From Rhodopseudomonas_A palustris_F (lineage in GTDB: Bacteria; Pseudomonadota; Alphaproteobacteria; Rhizobiales; Xanthobacteraceae): a DNA stretch of 64,000 nt. How positions within the stretch are numbered: position 1 is the stretch's first letter; every line of letters begins with the position of its first letter. The notes under the pieces are model-generated. The model saw nothing but the letters and a program-made list of their open reading frames with translations, did not search any database and was not told the origin of the DNA. This document shows, piece by piece, positions 7,462-15,694 of the stretch. The translations under genes were made by a program, and so were the position numbers. The stretch spans positions 3,038,001 through 3,102,000 of the forward strand of contig NC_007925.1 in assembly GCF_000013745.1 (NCBI RefSeq), in the 5' to 3' direction.

Positions 7462-8034
7462 ATGACCCTTCCCGAAGAAAATACCCGCCTTCAGGCCGAG
7501 TTGAATGCCGCCGTCCACGCGCATTGGAAAGCGCTGCTGATCGAGGGCGTGCTTTTCGTCATCTTTGGTCTTGCGGCGATCATCCTGCCGCCGTTCGCCA
7601 GTCTCGCCTTTACCATTCTGCTGGGTTGGATGTTGCTGATCAGCGGCGTCATCGGCTTGGCGTTGACGATTTGGGCGCGGCAATCGCCCGGTTTCTGGTG
7701 GTCGCTGGCGTCCGCCGTGGTGGCGTTGATCGCGGGCGTCATCCTGCTGGCCCGCCCGCTCGAAGCGACCTTGACCCTGACCATCGTGGTCGGCGCCTAC
7801 TTCCTCGCCGAGGGCGTGGTGACCATCATGTACGCGCTGGAGCATCGCCGCGAACTGATCGAGCGCTGGGGCTGGCTGTTGGCCTCGGGCCTCGCCGACC
7901 TGCTGGTCGCAGCCGTCATCATCAGCGGCCTGCCGGGCACCGCGCTGTGGGCGATCGGCCTGTTGGTCGGAATCAATCTGTTGTTCGGCGGCGCCTCGAT
8001 GATCGCGATGGCCTTGGCGGCGCGCAATCGCTGA
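7462..8034 (+). CDS. HdeD family membrane protein (DUF308)
   Basis: A 190-aa membrane protein with about six helices arranged as pairs (LLIEGVLFVIFGLAAIILPP, then FTILLGWMLLISGVIGLAL, and so on), matching the HdeD family. E. coli HdeD is linked to acid resistance at high cell density; other members have no proven role. The ATG at 7462 has GAGGAG 7 nt upstream, whereas the in-frame ATG at 7438 has none, so the shorter form is preferred. It lies directly after the MITE-like element, which may have replaced or supplied its promoter region. Confidence 0.85.
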   Translation: MTLPEENTRLQAELNAAVHAHWKALLIEGVLFVIFGLAAIILPPFASLAFTILLGWMLLISGVIGLALTIWARQSPGFWWSLASAVVALIAGVILLARPLEATLTLTIVVGAYFLAEGVVTIMYALEHRRELIERWGWLLASGLADLLVAAVIISGLPGTALWAIGLLVGINLLFGGASMIAMALAARNR

Positions 8035-8040
8035 GGCTGC

Positions 8041-8298
8041 TCAGCAGCCGCGGCAGATGCTGCGCAGCTGACGATCCAGCGCCACATCGGCAGGATCGCG
8101 CGTGGTGGGATCGGGCAACGACGGATCGAGCCTCGGCTGGCGGTGGCCGACCGGGGCTGTTCCGATCATCTTCTGATCCGACGACACGTTCGGCGTCCCG
8201 GACGGGGTGGTCGGCGCTGTGCGGGTGCCGGTCTGCGCGAACGCCGCGCTGCCGAGCAGCACGAGCACAGCCGCCGTGGATGTGATCAGTCTTCGCAT
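8041..8298 (-). CDS. Small secreted protein with C-terminal CRGC
   Basis: An 85-aa product with a Sec signal (MRRLITSTAAVLVLLGSAAFA, cleavage near residue 22) and a Thr/Pro-rich, probably unstructured mature part (TGTRTAPTTPSGTPNVSS). It ends SICRGC, a closely spaced Cys pair. GAGGAG upstream of the ATG at 8298 fixes the start. It follows the 66-aa membrane protein by 25 bp and so may be the last gene of the epmA-epmB transcript. Function unknown. Confidence 0.68.
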   Translation of the reverse strand: MRRLITSTAAVLVLLGSAAFAQTGTRTAPTTPSGTPNVSSDQKMIGTAPVGHRQPRLDPSLPDPTTRDPADVALDRQLRSICRGC

Positions 8299-8323
8299 CT
8301 CGCTTCTCCTCGGCCGGAAACAG

Positions 8324-8524
8324 CTATCGCTCCGGCCGTTCGATCGTCGCGCAATTGCGCCGGCCCTGCGCCGCGCAATCCTGGACCTTGCGCACGTCCG
8401 CCATGGTCCACAGCAGCCAGATTCCCGCCGCCACCACCACCCCGAACATGGCAAGCAGCGCCAAATTCTCCAGCCCCGAATAGTCGCGATCGCTGTCCGG
8501 GTCGGTCGGCCGCTGGTCGGACAT
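8324..8524 (-). CDS. Small membrane protein downstream of epmB
   Basis: A 66-aa product. The acidic N-terminus (SDQRPTDPDSDRDYSG) precedes one helix (about 23-42, LALLAMFGVVVAAGIWLLW), then a basic segment with two Cys ten residues apart (DCAAQGRRNC). The ATG at 8524 lies 12 bp after the epmB stop; a GTG at 8530 is the alternative. The ribosome site is weak, so translation may be coupled to epmB. Not recognised. Confidence 0.6.
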   Translation of the reverse strand: MSDQRPTDPDSDRDYSGLENLALLAMFGVVVAAGIWLLWTMADVRKVQDCAAQGRRNCATIERPER

Positions 8525-8536
8525 TTGCACCGGCGA

Positions 8537-9619
8537 TTACGAGGTCGGCGGATAGAGGTGAGCGTCGCCGCAATAGTCGGTGACACGATAGCGCAAATCC
8601 GCCGCCGGTTCATCGGCCGGCGTCAAATAATTCGGGCCGACCGGCGCCTTGCCGTAGCCGCCCGGGATGTCGAGCACGTAATCCGGCTGGCACAGCCCGG
8701 ACACCCGGCCGCGCAACTGCCGCATCAAGGCCTGGCCTTCGGCCAGCGTGGTGCGCAGATGCGCGGTGCCCGGCGCCAGATCGCCGTGGTGCAGATAATA
8801 CGGCTTGATCCGGCATTCCACGAAGCCGCGCATCAACGCCGCCAGGGTCGGCCCGTCGTCGTTGACGCCGCGCAGCAGCACCGACTGGCTGACCATCGGA
8901 ATCCCGGCGTCGATGATTCGGGCGCAGGCGGCGCGCGCCGCGGCGCTCAATTCGCGCGGGTGATTGGCGTGCAGCGCCATCCACACGGTCGCGCCGGACA
9001 CCTGCAATGCGCCGACCAACTCGCGGCTGATCCGCGACGGCTCCGCCACCGGCACGCGGCTGTGGATGCGGATGATCTTGACGTGATCGATGGCGGCGAG
9101 ATCGCTCATCGCCTCGCCGAGCCGGCGCGGCGACAGCATCAACGGATCGCCGCCGGTCAGGATCACTTCCCAGATCTCCGGATGCGCGCGGATATAGTCC
9201 AGCGCCGCGCGATAAGCCTCGCCGGACAGCGTCGCGGCCTTGCCCGGGCCCACCGTCTCGCGGCGGAAGCAGAACCGGCAATACACCGCGCAGACATTGA
9301 CCAGCTTGAACAGCACGCGATCGGTGTGGCGATGCACGATGCCGTCGAGCGGCGCGTGAGCGGCGTCGCCGATCGGATCGGCGCGCTCGACCGGATCGCG
9401 CACCAGCTCCGCGGCGCTCGGGATATATTGCCGGGCGATCGGATCGTCCGGGTCTGTCGGATCGATCAGGGCGGCGACCGCCTCGGTCACCGCCACGGCG
9501 TAGCGCTGCGCCACGGCGTCGAGCGTCGGCAGCTGGTCGGCCGCGACCAGCCCGCGCGCCGCCAGCTCCGCCGGCTGCCGCAGCGTCGTTGCATTCGGGA
9601 TGCTGACAATCTTGCTCAT
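8537..9619 (-). CDS. epmB: EF-P lysine 2,3-aminomutase-type enzyme EpmB
   Basis: A 360-aa radical SAM enzyme. The cluster-binding motif C110-x3-C114-x2-C117 (CAVYCRFCF) is intact, followed by GGDPLML and the PLP-dependent aminomutase core, PYYLHHGDLAPG. EpmB turns alpha-lysine into (R)-beta-lysine, which EpmA then attaches to elongation factor P. KamA, the catabolic lysine aminomutase, is similar, but the gene overlaps epmA by four bases (ATGA) and efp is divergent next door, so the EF-P role is strongly favoured. The C-terminus is short, as in EpmB rather than clostridial KamA. The ATG at 9619 gives MSKIVSIPNA. Confidence 0.92.
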   Translation of the reverse strand: MSKIVSIPNATTLRQPAELAARGLVAADQLPTLDAVAQRYAVAVTEAVAALIDPTDPDDPIARQYIPSAAELVRDPVERADPIGDAAHAPLDGIVHRHTDRVLFKLVNVCAVYCRFCFRRETVGPGKAATLSGEAYRAALDYIRAHPEIWEVILTGGDPLMLSPRRLGEAMSDLAAIDHVKIIRIHSRVPVAEPSRISRELVGALQVSGATVWMALHANHPRELSAAARAACARIIDAGIPMVSQSVLLRGVNDDGPTLAALMRGFVECRIKPYYLHHGDLAPGTAHLRTTLAEGQALMRQLRGRVSGLCQPDYVLDIPGGYGKAPVGPNYLTPADEPAADLRYRVTDYCGDAHLYPPTS

Positions 9620-10668
9620 GGCGTGCCCGCCGGCGGCGTCCACACCACCTCGTCGATCCGCCGCGCCCCGGCGGCCAGCATCACCAGCCGGTCGAAGCCG
9701 AGCGCCACGCCGCTGGCTTCGGGCATCTGCCCGACCGCTTCGAGAAACTCCTCGTCGAGCGGATAGCGCTCGCCGTAGCGGCGCTGTTTCTCGTCCATCG
9801 CCTTGGTGAAGCGCGCGCGCTGCTCCTGCGCGTCGGTCAATTCGCCGAAGCCGTTGGCCAGTTCGACGCCGCAGGCATAGACCTCGAAGCGCTCGGCGAC
9901 CCGCGGATCGGACGGCAGCGTCCGCGCCAATGCGGCCTCCGGCGCCGGATATTCGCACAGCACGGTCAATTGCCCCTGCCCCAGATTGGGCTCGATATGT
10001 TCGACCAGGATCTTGCTGAAGATGTCCGACCAGTCGTCGTCGTCGCTGACCTTCACCCAGCGCTGCGCCATCGCGGCCAGCGCCGCGCGGTCGGGTTCGC
10101 CGCCGCCGATGCTGGCCAACAGATCGATGTCGGTGAAGCTGCGGAAGGCCTGCGCCACGCTGAGCAACTGCGGTGCGGCGAACGGATCGGCGATCCGGCC
10201 GCGAAACGCGAACAGCCTTGTGCCGGCCGCGCGCGCGGCTTCGCCGATCACCGCCACGCAATCGTCGACCACCGCTTGATACGGCGCGCCGGCACGGTAC
10301 CATTCCAGCATGGTGAATTCCGGCAGATGCAGGTCGCCGCGTTCGCGGTCGCGGAACACGCGGGCGAATTCGACGATCTTTTGTTCGCCGGCGGCCAACA
10401 GCTTCTTGCAGGCGAACTCCGGCGAGGTCCGCAGATAGCGGCATAATCGCTCGCCGGACCCGGTGGTCAGTTCGGTGCGCGGCGCGTGCAGATGGGTCTC
10501 GTTGCCGGGCGAGGCCTGCAAAATCCCGGTTTCGACCTCGATAAAGCCCCGATCGGCGAACCATTGCCGGGTGGCGCGGGTGATTTCGGCCCGCGCCCGC
10601 AAGAACGGCGCGCGGTCGAGGTGGCGGGATGGCGTCCACCACGGCGAAATCGGGCTGGTCTCGTCCAC
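9616..10668 (-). CDS. epmA: EF-P--(R)-beta-lysine ligase EpmA (PoxA/GenX)
   Basis: A 350-aa paralogue of the class II lysyl-tRNA synthetase catalytic core, without the anticodon-binding domain. Motif 2 (VFRDRERGDLHLPEFTMLEW) and motif 3 (GVALGFDRLVMLAAG) are present. It activates beta-lysine with ATP and transfers it to the conserved Lys of EF-P. The start is taken as GTG at 10668 (MDETSPISPWW); an upstream frame to 10761 would run into the efp promoter and adds Cys/Gly-rich sequence unlike the family. It is first of a minus-strand operon with epmB and perhaps two small genes. Confidence 0.92.
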   Translation of the reverse strand: MDETSPISPWWTPSRHLDRAPFLRARAEITRATRQWFADRGFIEVETGILQASPGNETHLHAPRTELTTGSGERLCRYLRTSPEFACKKLLAAGEQKIVEFARVFRDRERGDLHLPEFTMLEWYRAGAPYQAVVDDCVAVIGEAARAAGTRLFAFRGRIADPFAAPQLLSVAQAFRSFTDIDLLASIGGGEPDRAALAAMAQRWVKVSDDDDWSDIFSKILVEHIEPNLGQGQLTVLCEYPAPEAALARTLPSDPRVAERFEVYACGVELANGFGELTDAQEQRARFTKAMDEKQRRYGERYPLDEEFLEAVGQMPEASGVALGFDRLVMLAAGARRIDEVVWTPPAGTP

Positions 10669-10806
10669 TAAGGTTGTCCCGCCGCGAGCCGCAAAACACT
10701 GGCATCGCGATACGAAATCAGTATGTTGCAGGCCGAAACCGCTTCGCTGGCCACAGGACACCTTTGTCCGGATCGGTCCCGGGCCCGAAATTTAGGAAAC
10801 AGTCCT

Positions 10807-11373
10807 TTGAAAGTCATCGCCAGTTCTATTCGCAAGGGCAACGTCATCGAGCAAGACGGCAAGCTTTACGTGGTTCTGACGGCCGAGAACATCCATCCCG
10901 GCAAGGGAACTCCGGTCAGCCAGATCGAAATGCGCCGAATCAGCGACGGTGTGAAGATCTCCGAGCGCTACAAGACCACGGATCAGGTCGAGAAGGCGAC
11001 GATCGAGGATCACAATTTCAACTATCTGTATGAAGACCCCGACGGCTTCCACTTCATGAACACCGAGAATTTCGATCAGGTCCAGGTGCCGAAGGACGTG
11101 GTCGGCAATGCCGCGCCTTACTTGCAGGAAAACATGACGGTGAAGCTGTCGCTGCACGGCGTCGTTCCGGTGGCGATCCAGATGCCGCAGCGCGCCACCC
11201 TGGAAGTGGTCGACACCGAGCCGGTGACCAAGGGCCAGACCGCGTCGTCGTCCTACAAGCCGGCGATCCTGTCGAACGGCGTGCGCACCTTGGTGCCCCC
11301 GCATATCGGCACCGGAACCCGCATCGTGATCATGACCGAAGACGGCTCCTACGTCGAGCGCGCCAAGGACTGA
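10807..11373 (+). CDS. efp: Elongation factor P
   Basis: A 188-aa translation factor that relieves ribosome stalling at polyproline stretches. All three beta-barrel domains are present. The modification loop ENIHPGKGTPV carries Lys33, the equivalent of E. coli Lys34 that receives beta-lysine. The start is a TTG at 10807 (MKVIASSIRKGN) with AGGA 9 nt upstream; earlier in-frame starts add 28 residues unlike any EF-P. It is divergent from epmA-epmB, so substrate and modifying enzymes share one control region. No epmC (hydroxylase) is seen, as is usual outside enterics. Confidence 0.95.
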   Translation: MKVIASSIRKGNVIEQDGKLYVVLTAENIHPGKGTPVSQIEMRRISDGVKISERYKTTDQVEKATIEDHNFNYLYEDPDGFHFMNTENFDQVQVPKDVVGNAAPYLQENMTVKLSLHGVVPVAIQMPQRATLEVVDTEPVTKGQTASSSYKPAILSNGVRTLVPPHIGTGTRIVIMTEDGSYVERAKD

Positions 11374-11399
11374 CCTCTGACTTCCGGAGCGACCTGCCA

Positions 11400-13103
11400 G
11401 TGCCTTTGACGGTTCTCGGCCAAATCTGCGACCGAGCCGTCAAGCTCATCGGCGTGGCGTGGCTCACGCTCGGCCTGGTCGCGACCGCCTCGCCCGCCGA
11501 CGAATTCCGCACCGTTGCGGTTTCGGCGATGCGGGTGGATTGGCGCGCGGCAGTCGAGCAGCTGAAGGCCGAGATCGGCGCGCAGCCCGCGATCGGCGCG
11601 GCCTTCAGTTTCACCCAGCAGCGCCGGTTTCGCAGCTCCGATCCGCGCGCCTGGCCGGCCTTGCTGCAGTTGAACGCCGCGACCTCGCGGCTGTTTCCCG
11701 GCATCGCGCGCAGCCCGATCCCGGTGCTGCTGCCGTTCGACACCGCGGCGTTGCTCGCCGATCGCGAAAGCGGCGCGCCGGAGCGCCTGTCCGCCGCACA
11801 CTATCAGTCCGGATTCCGTGCGGCCGAGCTGGTCGAGGCCGGCGCCGCCGGTTACGACGCGGTGTTCGTCTTGCCGCCCGGCGCCGGCGACGACCTGCCC
11901 GCGCGGCTGTTCGCCAAGCCGGTCGAGGTGCAGATCACCGGATCGCTCCTGACCTACGACATCAACGATCCGCAGGCCGGCAAGGGCGAGCCGGTGAAGG
12001 CGCTGGCCGCACTTTATCCCGACCTGCGCCGGACGATCCGCGAAGGCCACGTCCGCTACGCCTTCACCCGGTTCGGCGTGCCTTACGTGGTATCGATCCA
12101 GTGCCTCGACGCCTCCCCGCGCGCCAAGCGCTTGGGCTGCCGCGAGGCTTCGCCGATCGCCGAACGGTTCTTGAAGGCGCTGCGGATCGTCGGCGGTCGG
12201 CCGTCGCGGCCGCGCAATTATCTGCCGTCGCAACTCGCCGAACGCCCGGCCACGCCGTCGCCGGAGTTCAGCTATCGGCCGAGCGGCGAAATCATCGAGG
12301 GCAGCGGCTATCGCGGCCAGCCCGGGCACCCCGACCACACGGTGTATTCGCAGATCCGGTTTCCGCTCGAACGCGCGCCGGCCTACGCCAATTCGCAATC
12401 TTTCCTGAACTGGGGCGATTGCTTTCATCGCGGCCGGGTGCCGCCGCCGTCCGGCAAGGGGGCCAGCTATCGCTGCAAGGGCAGCACCAAGTCGCTGGTG
12501 TTCGACGAGGCCGCCGGCGAGAACTACGCCTATCCGTGGCAGGACAATTTCTGCGAGGCGCGCGACTTCGGCGTCGGGCAATGCGCCTCGGGCTTCGGCC
12601 ACCAGGGCCAGGACATCCGGCCATCGGCCTGCGACCAGCGCAACGCCGGCGCCGAGCGCTGCGAGCCGAACAAATACAAGGTGCTGGCGGTGCGCGACGG
12701 CGTGCTGCTGCGTCAGCCCAAGCAGCAAGCGGCGACGCTGTTGGTCAACACCGGCCACGAGCACGTCCGCTTCCGCTACATGCATATGAGCCCGCCGCAC
12801 ATGGACCAGGACGGCGTGCGGAGCGGCCGCCGCGTCGACGAGGGCGAGCCGATCGGGCTGGTGTCGAACTATCAGGACCATGCCGGCGGCACCACCGCGC
12901 ATCTGCATTTCGACGTCCAGGTGTTCACCCGTGAGGGCTGGCTGTGGGTCAATCCCTACGTCACCCTGATCTCGGCCTATGAGCGGCTGCTCGGCCAACG
13001 CGGCCGCGAGATCGCGCCGACTCCCGCCGTCCCCGCATCGGCCCGCACGGTGCCGCAGGACCCGGTGGATCCCGAGGCGCCGCAAGAGGGTGTCGGGGAT
13101 TGA
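11400..13103 (+). CDS. Secreted M23 (LytM-type) peptidase
   Basis: A 567-aa protein with an N-terminal signal or anchor (about 13-33) and a long unassigned region, then a C-terminal M23 domain at about 390-530. Zinc ligands are visible as H401-x3-D405 (GFGHQGQDIRP) and H501-x-H503 (HLHFDV), so it looks catalytically competent. Such enzymes cut peptidoglycan cross-links. Between the histidine motifs are several extra Cys (CASGFGH, CDQRN, CEPNK). It begins at GTG 11400, 26 bp after efp, and is followed 88 bp later by a lytic transglycosylase. Confidence 0.85.
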   Translation: MPLTVLGQICDRAVKLIGVAWLTLGLVATASPADEFRTVAVSAMRVDWRAAVEQLKAEIGAQPAIGAAFSFTQQRRFRSSDPRAWPALLQLNAATSRLFPGIARSPIPVLLPFDTAALLADRESGAPERLSAAHYQSGFRAAELVEAGAAGYDAVFVLPPGAGDDLPARLFAKPVEVQITGSLLTYDINDPQAGKGEPVKALAALYPDLRRTIREGHVRYAFTRFGVPYVVSIQCLDASPRAKRLGCREASPIAERFLKALRIVGGRPSRPRNYLPSQLAERPATPSPEFSYRPSGEIIEGSGYRGQPGHPDHTVYSQIRFPLERAPAYANSQSFLNWGDCFHRGRVPPPSGKGASYRCKGSTKSLVFDEAAGENYAYPWQDNFCEARDFGVGQCASGFGHQGQDIRPSACDQRNAGAERCEPNKYKVLAVRDGVLLRQPKQQAATLLVNTGHEHVRFRYMHMSPPHMDQDGVRSGRRVDEGEPIGLVSNYQDHAGGTTAHLHFDVQVFTREGWLWVNPYVTLISAYERLLGQRGREIAPTPAVPASARTVPQDPVDPEAPQEGVGD

Positions 13104-13191
13104 GCCGCGGCGCGCCGGCGGTCGATGGCGATCGGTTCCGCGACGCCATCACCCTTTGCCGCACCCGCCCCGACGCCGTTACACTGGCGGC

Positions 13192-14409
13192 ATGACCAAG
13201 ACCGATTCCCCTGCCTGCCTCACCCGCCGCGCCATGCTCGGCGCCGCCCTCGCCGCGCTGCCGGCCGTGGCCTTCGCGGCCCCCGCGGGCTTTGCGGAGT
13301 GGCGCGACGGCTTTCGCGCCAAGGCCCGCGCCAAGGGCATTTCCGACGAAACCTATTCCCGGGTGATGGGATCGCTCGAGCCCGACATGAGCGTGTTCCG
13401 GCAGATGCAGAAGCAGCCGGAATTCAACGAACAGCTCTGGCAATACATCAACCGCCGGGTGTCGGACTGGCGCATCATCAACGGCCGCGCGGCCTTGAAG
13501 CAGCACGCCGCGTTGTTTTCCCGGATCGAGCGCGATTTCGGCGTCGAGCGCGGCACGCTGTTGGCGCTGTGGGGCGTGGAAAGCGCCTATGGCGATCCTT
13601 TGGTGCAGCAGAACCACATGCGCCCGGTGTTTCCGTCGCTCGCAGCTCTCGCCTGGAAAGAGCCGCGCCGCCGCGTCTACTGGGAAGCCGAGTTGATCAA
13701 TGCCTTGAAGATCGTCGATCGCGGCTGGTCGACGCCGCAGGAGATGCGCGGCTCCTGGGCCGGGGCGATGGGCCATACCCAATGGATGCCGGAAGTCTGG
13801 CTCAATGTCGGGATCGATTACGACGGCGACGGCAAGGTGTCGCCGTTCGGACGGCCCGACGACGCGCTCGGCTCCAGCGCCAAATTTCTGCTCAACCGCG
13901 GCAAGTATCATCGCGGCGAGCATTGGGGCTACGAGGTGCAGGGTCCCGGCCTCGCTGCCAGCGGCAGCCGGAGCTACGCCGCATGGTCGCGCTCGGGCGT
14001 CGCCAGGATCGACGGCGAGCCGTTTCCGCTGCCCGACGCCAACGCGCAGATGTGGCAACCGGTCGAGGGCGGCCCGAAATTCCTGCTGGGGCCGGATTTC
14101 TACGCGGTGAGAAGCTATAACCCGTCGATGAACTACGCGCTGGCGATCTGCCATCTCGGCGACCGCATTCTCGGCGCGCCGCCGTTCCGGCAGCCGTTCC
14201 CCGGCTCGGAACGGGCGCTGACTTTGGCCGAGGTGCAGGAGATGCAGACCCGCCTCACCCGCGCCGGGTTTGATACCGGCGGCACCGACGGCCGGGTCGG
14301 CAACGACACCATGAAGGCGATCCGCGACTATCAGAGCAAGATCGGGCTGTCGCCGGCCGACGGCTATGGCGGGTTGCAGGTTTTGGCGGCGTTGCGGCAG
14401 GGCCGCTGA
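13192..14409 (+). CDS. Lytic murein transglycosylase, MltB type, with peptidoglycan-binding domain
   Basis: A 405-aa enzyme that cleaves the glycan strand to 1,6-anhydro-muropeptides. The signal contains twin arginines (LTRRAMLGAALAALPA), so Tat export is possible. The SLT-2 domain spans about 33-330 with catalytic Glu130 in WGVESAYGDP, plus GAMGHTQWMPEVW. A peptidoglycan-binding domain occupies the last 60 aa (LTLAEVQEMQTRL... DGRVGNDTMKAI). No lipobox is seen, unlike E. coli MltB, so it is probably soluble in the periplasm. Its stop overlaps the next start (TGATG). Confidence 0.92.
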   Translation: MTKTDSPACLTRRAMLGAALAALPAVAFAAPAGFAEWRDGFRAKARAKGISDETYSRVMGSLEPDMSVFRQMQKQPEFNEQLWQYINRRVSDWRIINGRAALKQHAALFSRIERDFGVERGTLLALWGVESAYGDPLVQQNHMRPVFPSLAALAWKEPRRRVYWEAELINALKIVDRGWSTPQEMRGSWAGAMGHTQWMPEVWLNVGIDYDGDGKVSPFGRPDDALGSSAKFLLNRGKYHRGEHWGYEVQGPGLAASGSRSYAAWSRSGVARIDGEPFPLPDANAQMWQPVEGGPKFLLGPDFYAVRSYNPSMNYALAICHLGDRILGAPPFRQPFPGSERALTLAEVQEMQTRLTRAGFDTGGTDGRVGNDTMKAIRDYQSKIGLSPADGYGGLQVLAALRQGR

Positions 14410-15500
14410 TGCGACGTTCGCTCTGGGACAAGCTCGTCGCGCTGCTCAAGCTCGAATGGCACCATCTGACCACCATCAACCCGAGCGACCGGCCCTGGCA
14501 GATGCCGTTCGCAGCGGCCCTGGCGTCGGGCGTGCCGCTGTTGATCGGCGCCTGGTTCGACCGCCTCGACTACGGGCTGATCTCGTCGCTCGGCGGGATG
14601 GCCTTCATCTATCTGCCGGCCACACCGCTGCATCACCGCATGGTATCGCTGATGGCGGTCGGCTTCGGCATGACCGCCTGCTACGCCTTCGGCATCATCG
14701 CGCACTTCTTTCCGTTGCTGCTGACGCCGGTGCTGGGGCTGGTCGCCATCCTGGTGTCGATGGTGTGCCGGTTCTATCGCGTCGGCGTGCCCGGCAGCCT
14801 GTTCTTCGTGATGGCGGCCTCGATCGCCGCCTATTCGCCGACCGAGGTGCTGCAGGTGCCGCTGAAGGTCGGGCTGCTGACCATGGGCTGCCTGCTGGCG
14901 GCGTTGATCGCTTTCATCTACAGCGTCGCGCTGCTGCGGCTGCGGGCGTCGCAGCCGGCGGCGCCGCTGCCGCCGGCGACCTTCGATTTCGTGGTGTTCG
15001 ATTCGGTGGTGATCGGGGTAGCCGTCGGCATCTCGCTGGCGCTGGCGCAGCTGCTGCATCTCGAGCGGCCCTATTGGGTGCCGGTGAGTTGCCTCGCGGT
15101 GATCCAGGGATTGTCGCTGCGCGCGGTGTGGACGCGGCAATTGCATCGCGTGCTCGGCACTGCGCTGGGGCTGTTGCTGGCCTGGATGCTGTTGGCGCTG
15201 CCGCTGGAGAAATGGAGCATCGCGCTGCTGGTGATCGCGCTCAGCTTCGTCATCGAGAGCGCCGTGGTGCGGCACTACGGCTTTGCGGTGATCTTCATCA
15301 CTCCGCTGACCATCTTCCTCGCCGACGCCGCCTCGCTCGGCCAAGGTAACCCCAATGCGGTGATCGAGGCGCGGTTGTTCGATACGCTGCTCGGCTGCGC
15401 GGTCGGGCTTGCCGGCGGCTTCTGCCTGCACAGCCCAAAATTTCGCGACGTGGTGGGCAAGCAATTGCGCCGGCTGATCCCGGCGCGATTCGGGGTGTGA
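14409..15500 (+). CDS. FUSC-family inner-membrane protein
   Basis: A 363-aa protein with about ten predicted helices in two blocks (about 35-165 and 195-345) separated by a short cytoplasmic segment (RASQPAAPLPPATFD). The arrangement and the PYWVPVSCLAV signature match the fusaric-acid-resistance/YccS-like (FUSC) group. Family members are proposed aromatic-acid exporters, but the substrate here is unknown. It overlaps the transglycosylase stop by one base and is probably translationally coupled to it. Confidence 0.8.
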   Translation: MRRSLWDKLVALLKLEWHHLTTINPSDRPWQMPFAAALASGVPLLIGAWFDRLDYGLISSLGGMAFIYLPATPLHHRMVSLMAVGFGMTACYAFGIIAHFFPLLLTPVLGLVAILVSMVCRFYRVGVPGSLFFVMAASIAAYSPTEVLQVPLKVGLLTMGCLLAALIAFIYSVALLRLRASQPAAPLPPATFDFVVFDSVVIGVAVGISLALAQLLHLERPYWVPVSCLAVIQGLSLRAVWTRQLHRVLGTALGLLLAWMLLALPLEKWSIALLVIALSFVIESAVVRHYGFAVIFITPLTIFLADAASLGQGNPNAVIEARLFDTLLGCAVGLAGGFCLHSPKFRDVVGKQLRRLIPARFGV

Positions 15501-15518
15501 GCATCTGAGAGAGGCATC

Positions 15519-15652
15519 GTGTCCCGGACGCGGTGCCGCGTGCTTCACGCGGCGCCGCGAGCCGGGACCGTTCCAAAGGCAGCATCCGTCACGGCCCCGG
15601 CTCGCAGCGCACCACGCCGCAAGTGCGGCGCGCTGCGCTGCGTCCGGGGCAC
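15519..15652 (+). repeat. Palindromic repeat, GTGTCCCGGACGCG family, copy 1
   Basis: A 134-bp element that starts GTGTCCCGGACGCGG and ends GCTGCGTCCGGGGCAC, so the ends are inverted repeats. The central part reads CCGGGACCGTTCC and CGTCACGGCCCCGG. Two more copies in the same orientation are at 28945 and 31067. It separates the convergent FUSC and recJ genes and could act as a transcription stop. Confidence 0.85.
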
Positions 15653-15694
15653 GCTTCCGTTGCAGTTGCTCACCCGGTGGCAAAGTTTCGCCTT

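Noticed and set aside
8537..10705. A single 722-aa open frame covering epmB and most of epmA
   Set aside because: Its first half is the wrong frame of epmA (Arg-rich, no motifs); epmA is clearly encoded in another frame and epmB starts at 9619.
11349..13085. 578-aa minus-strand frame opposite the first M23 peptidase
   Set aside because: The plus-strand product has a signal and zinc motifs; the minus-strand translation has none.
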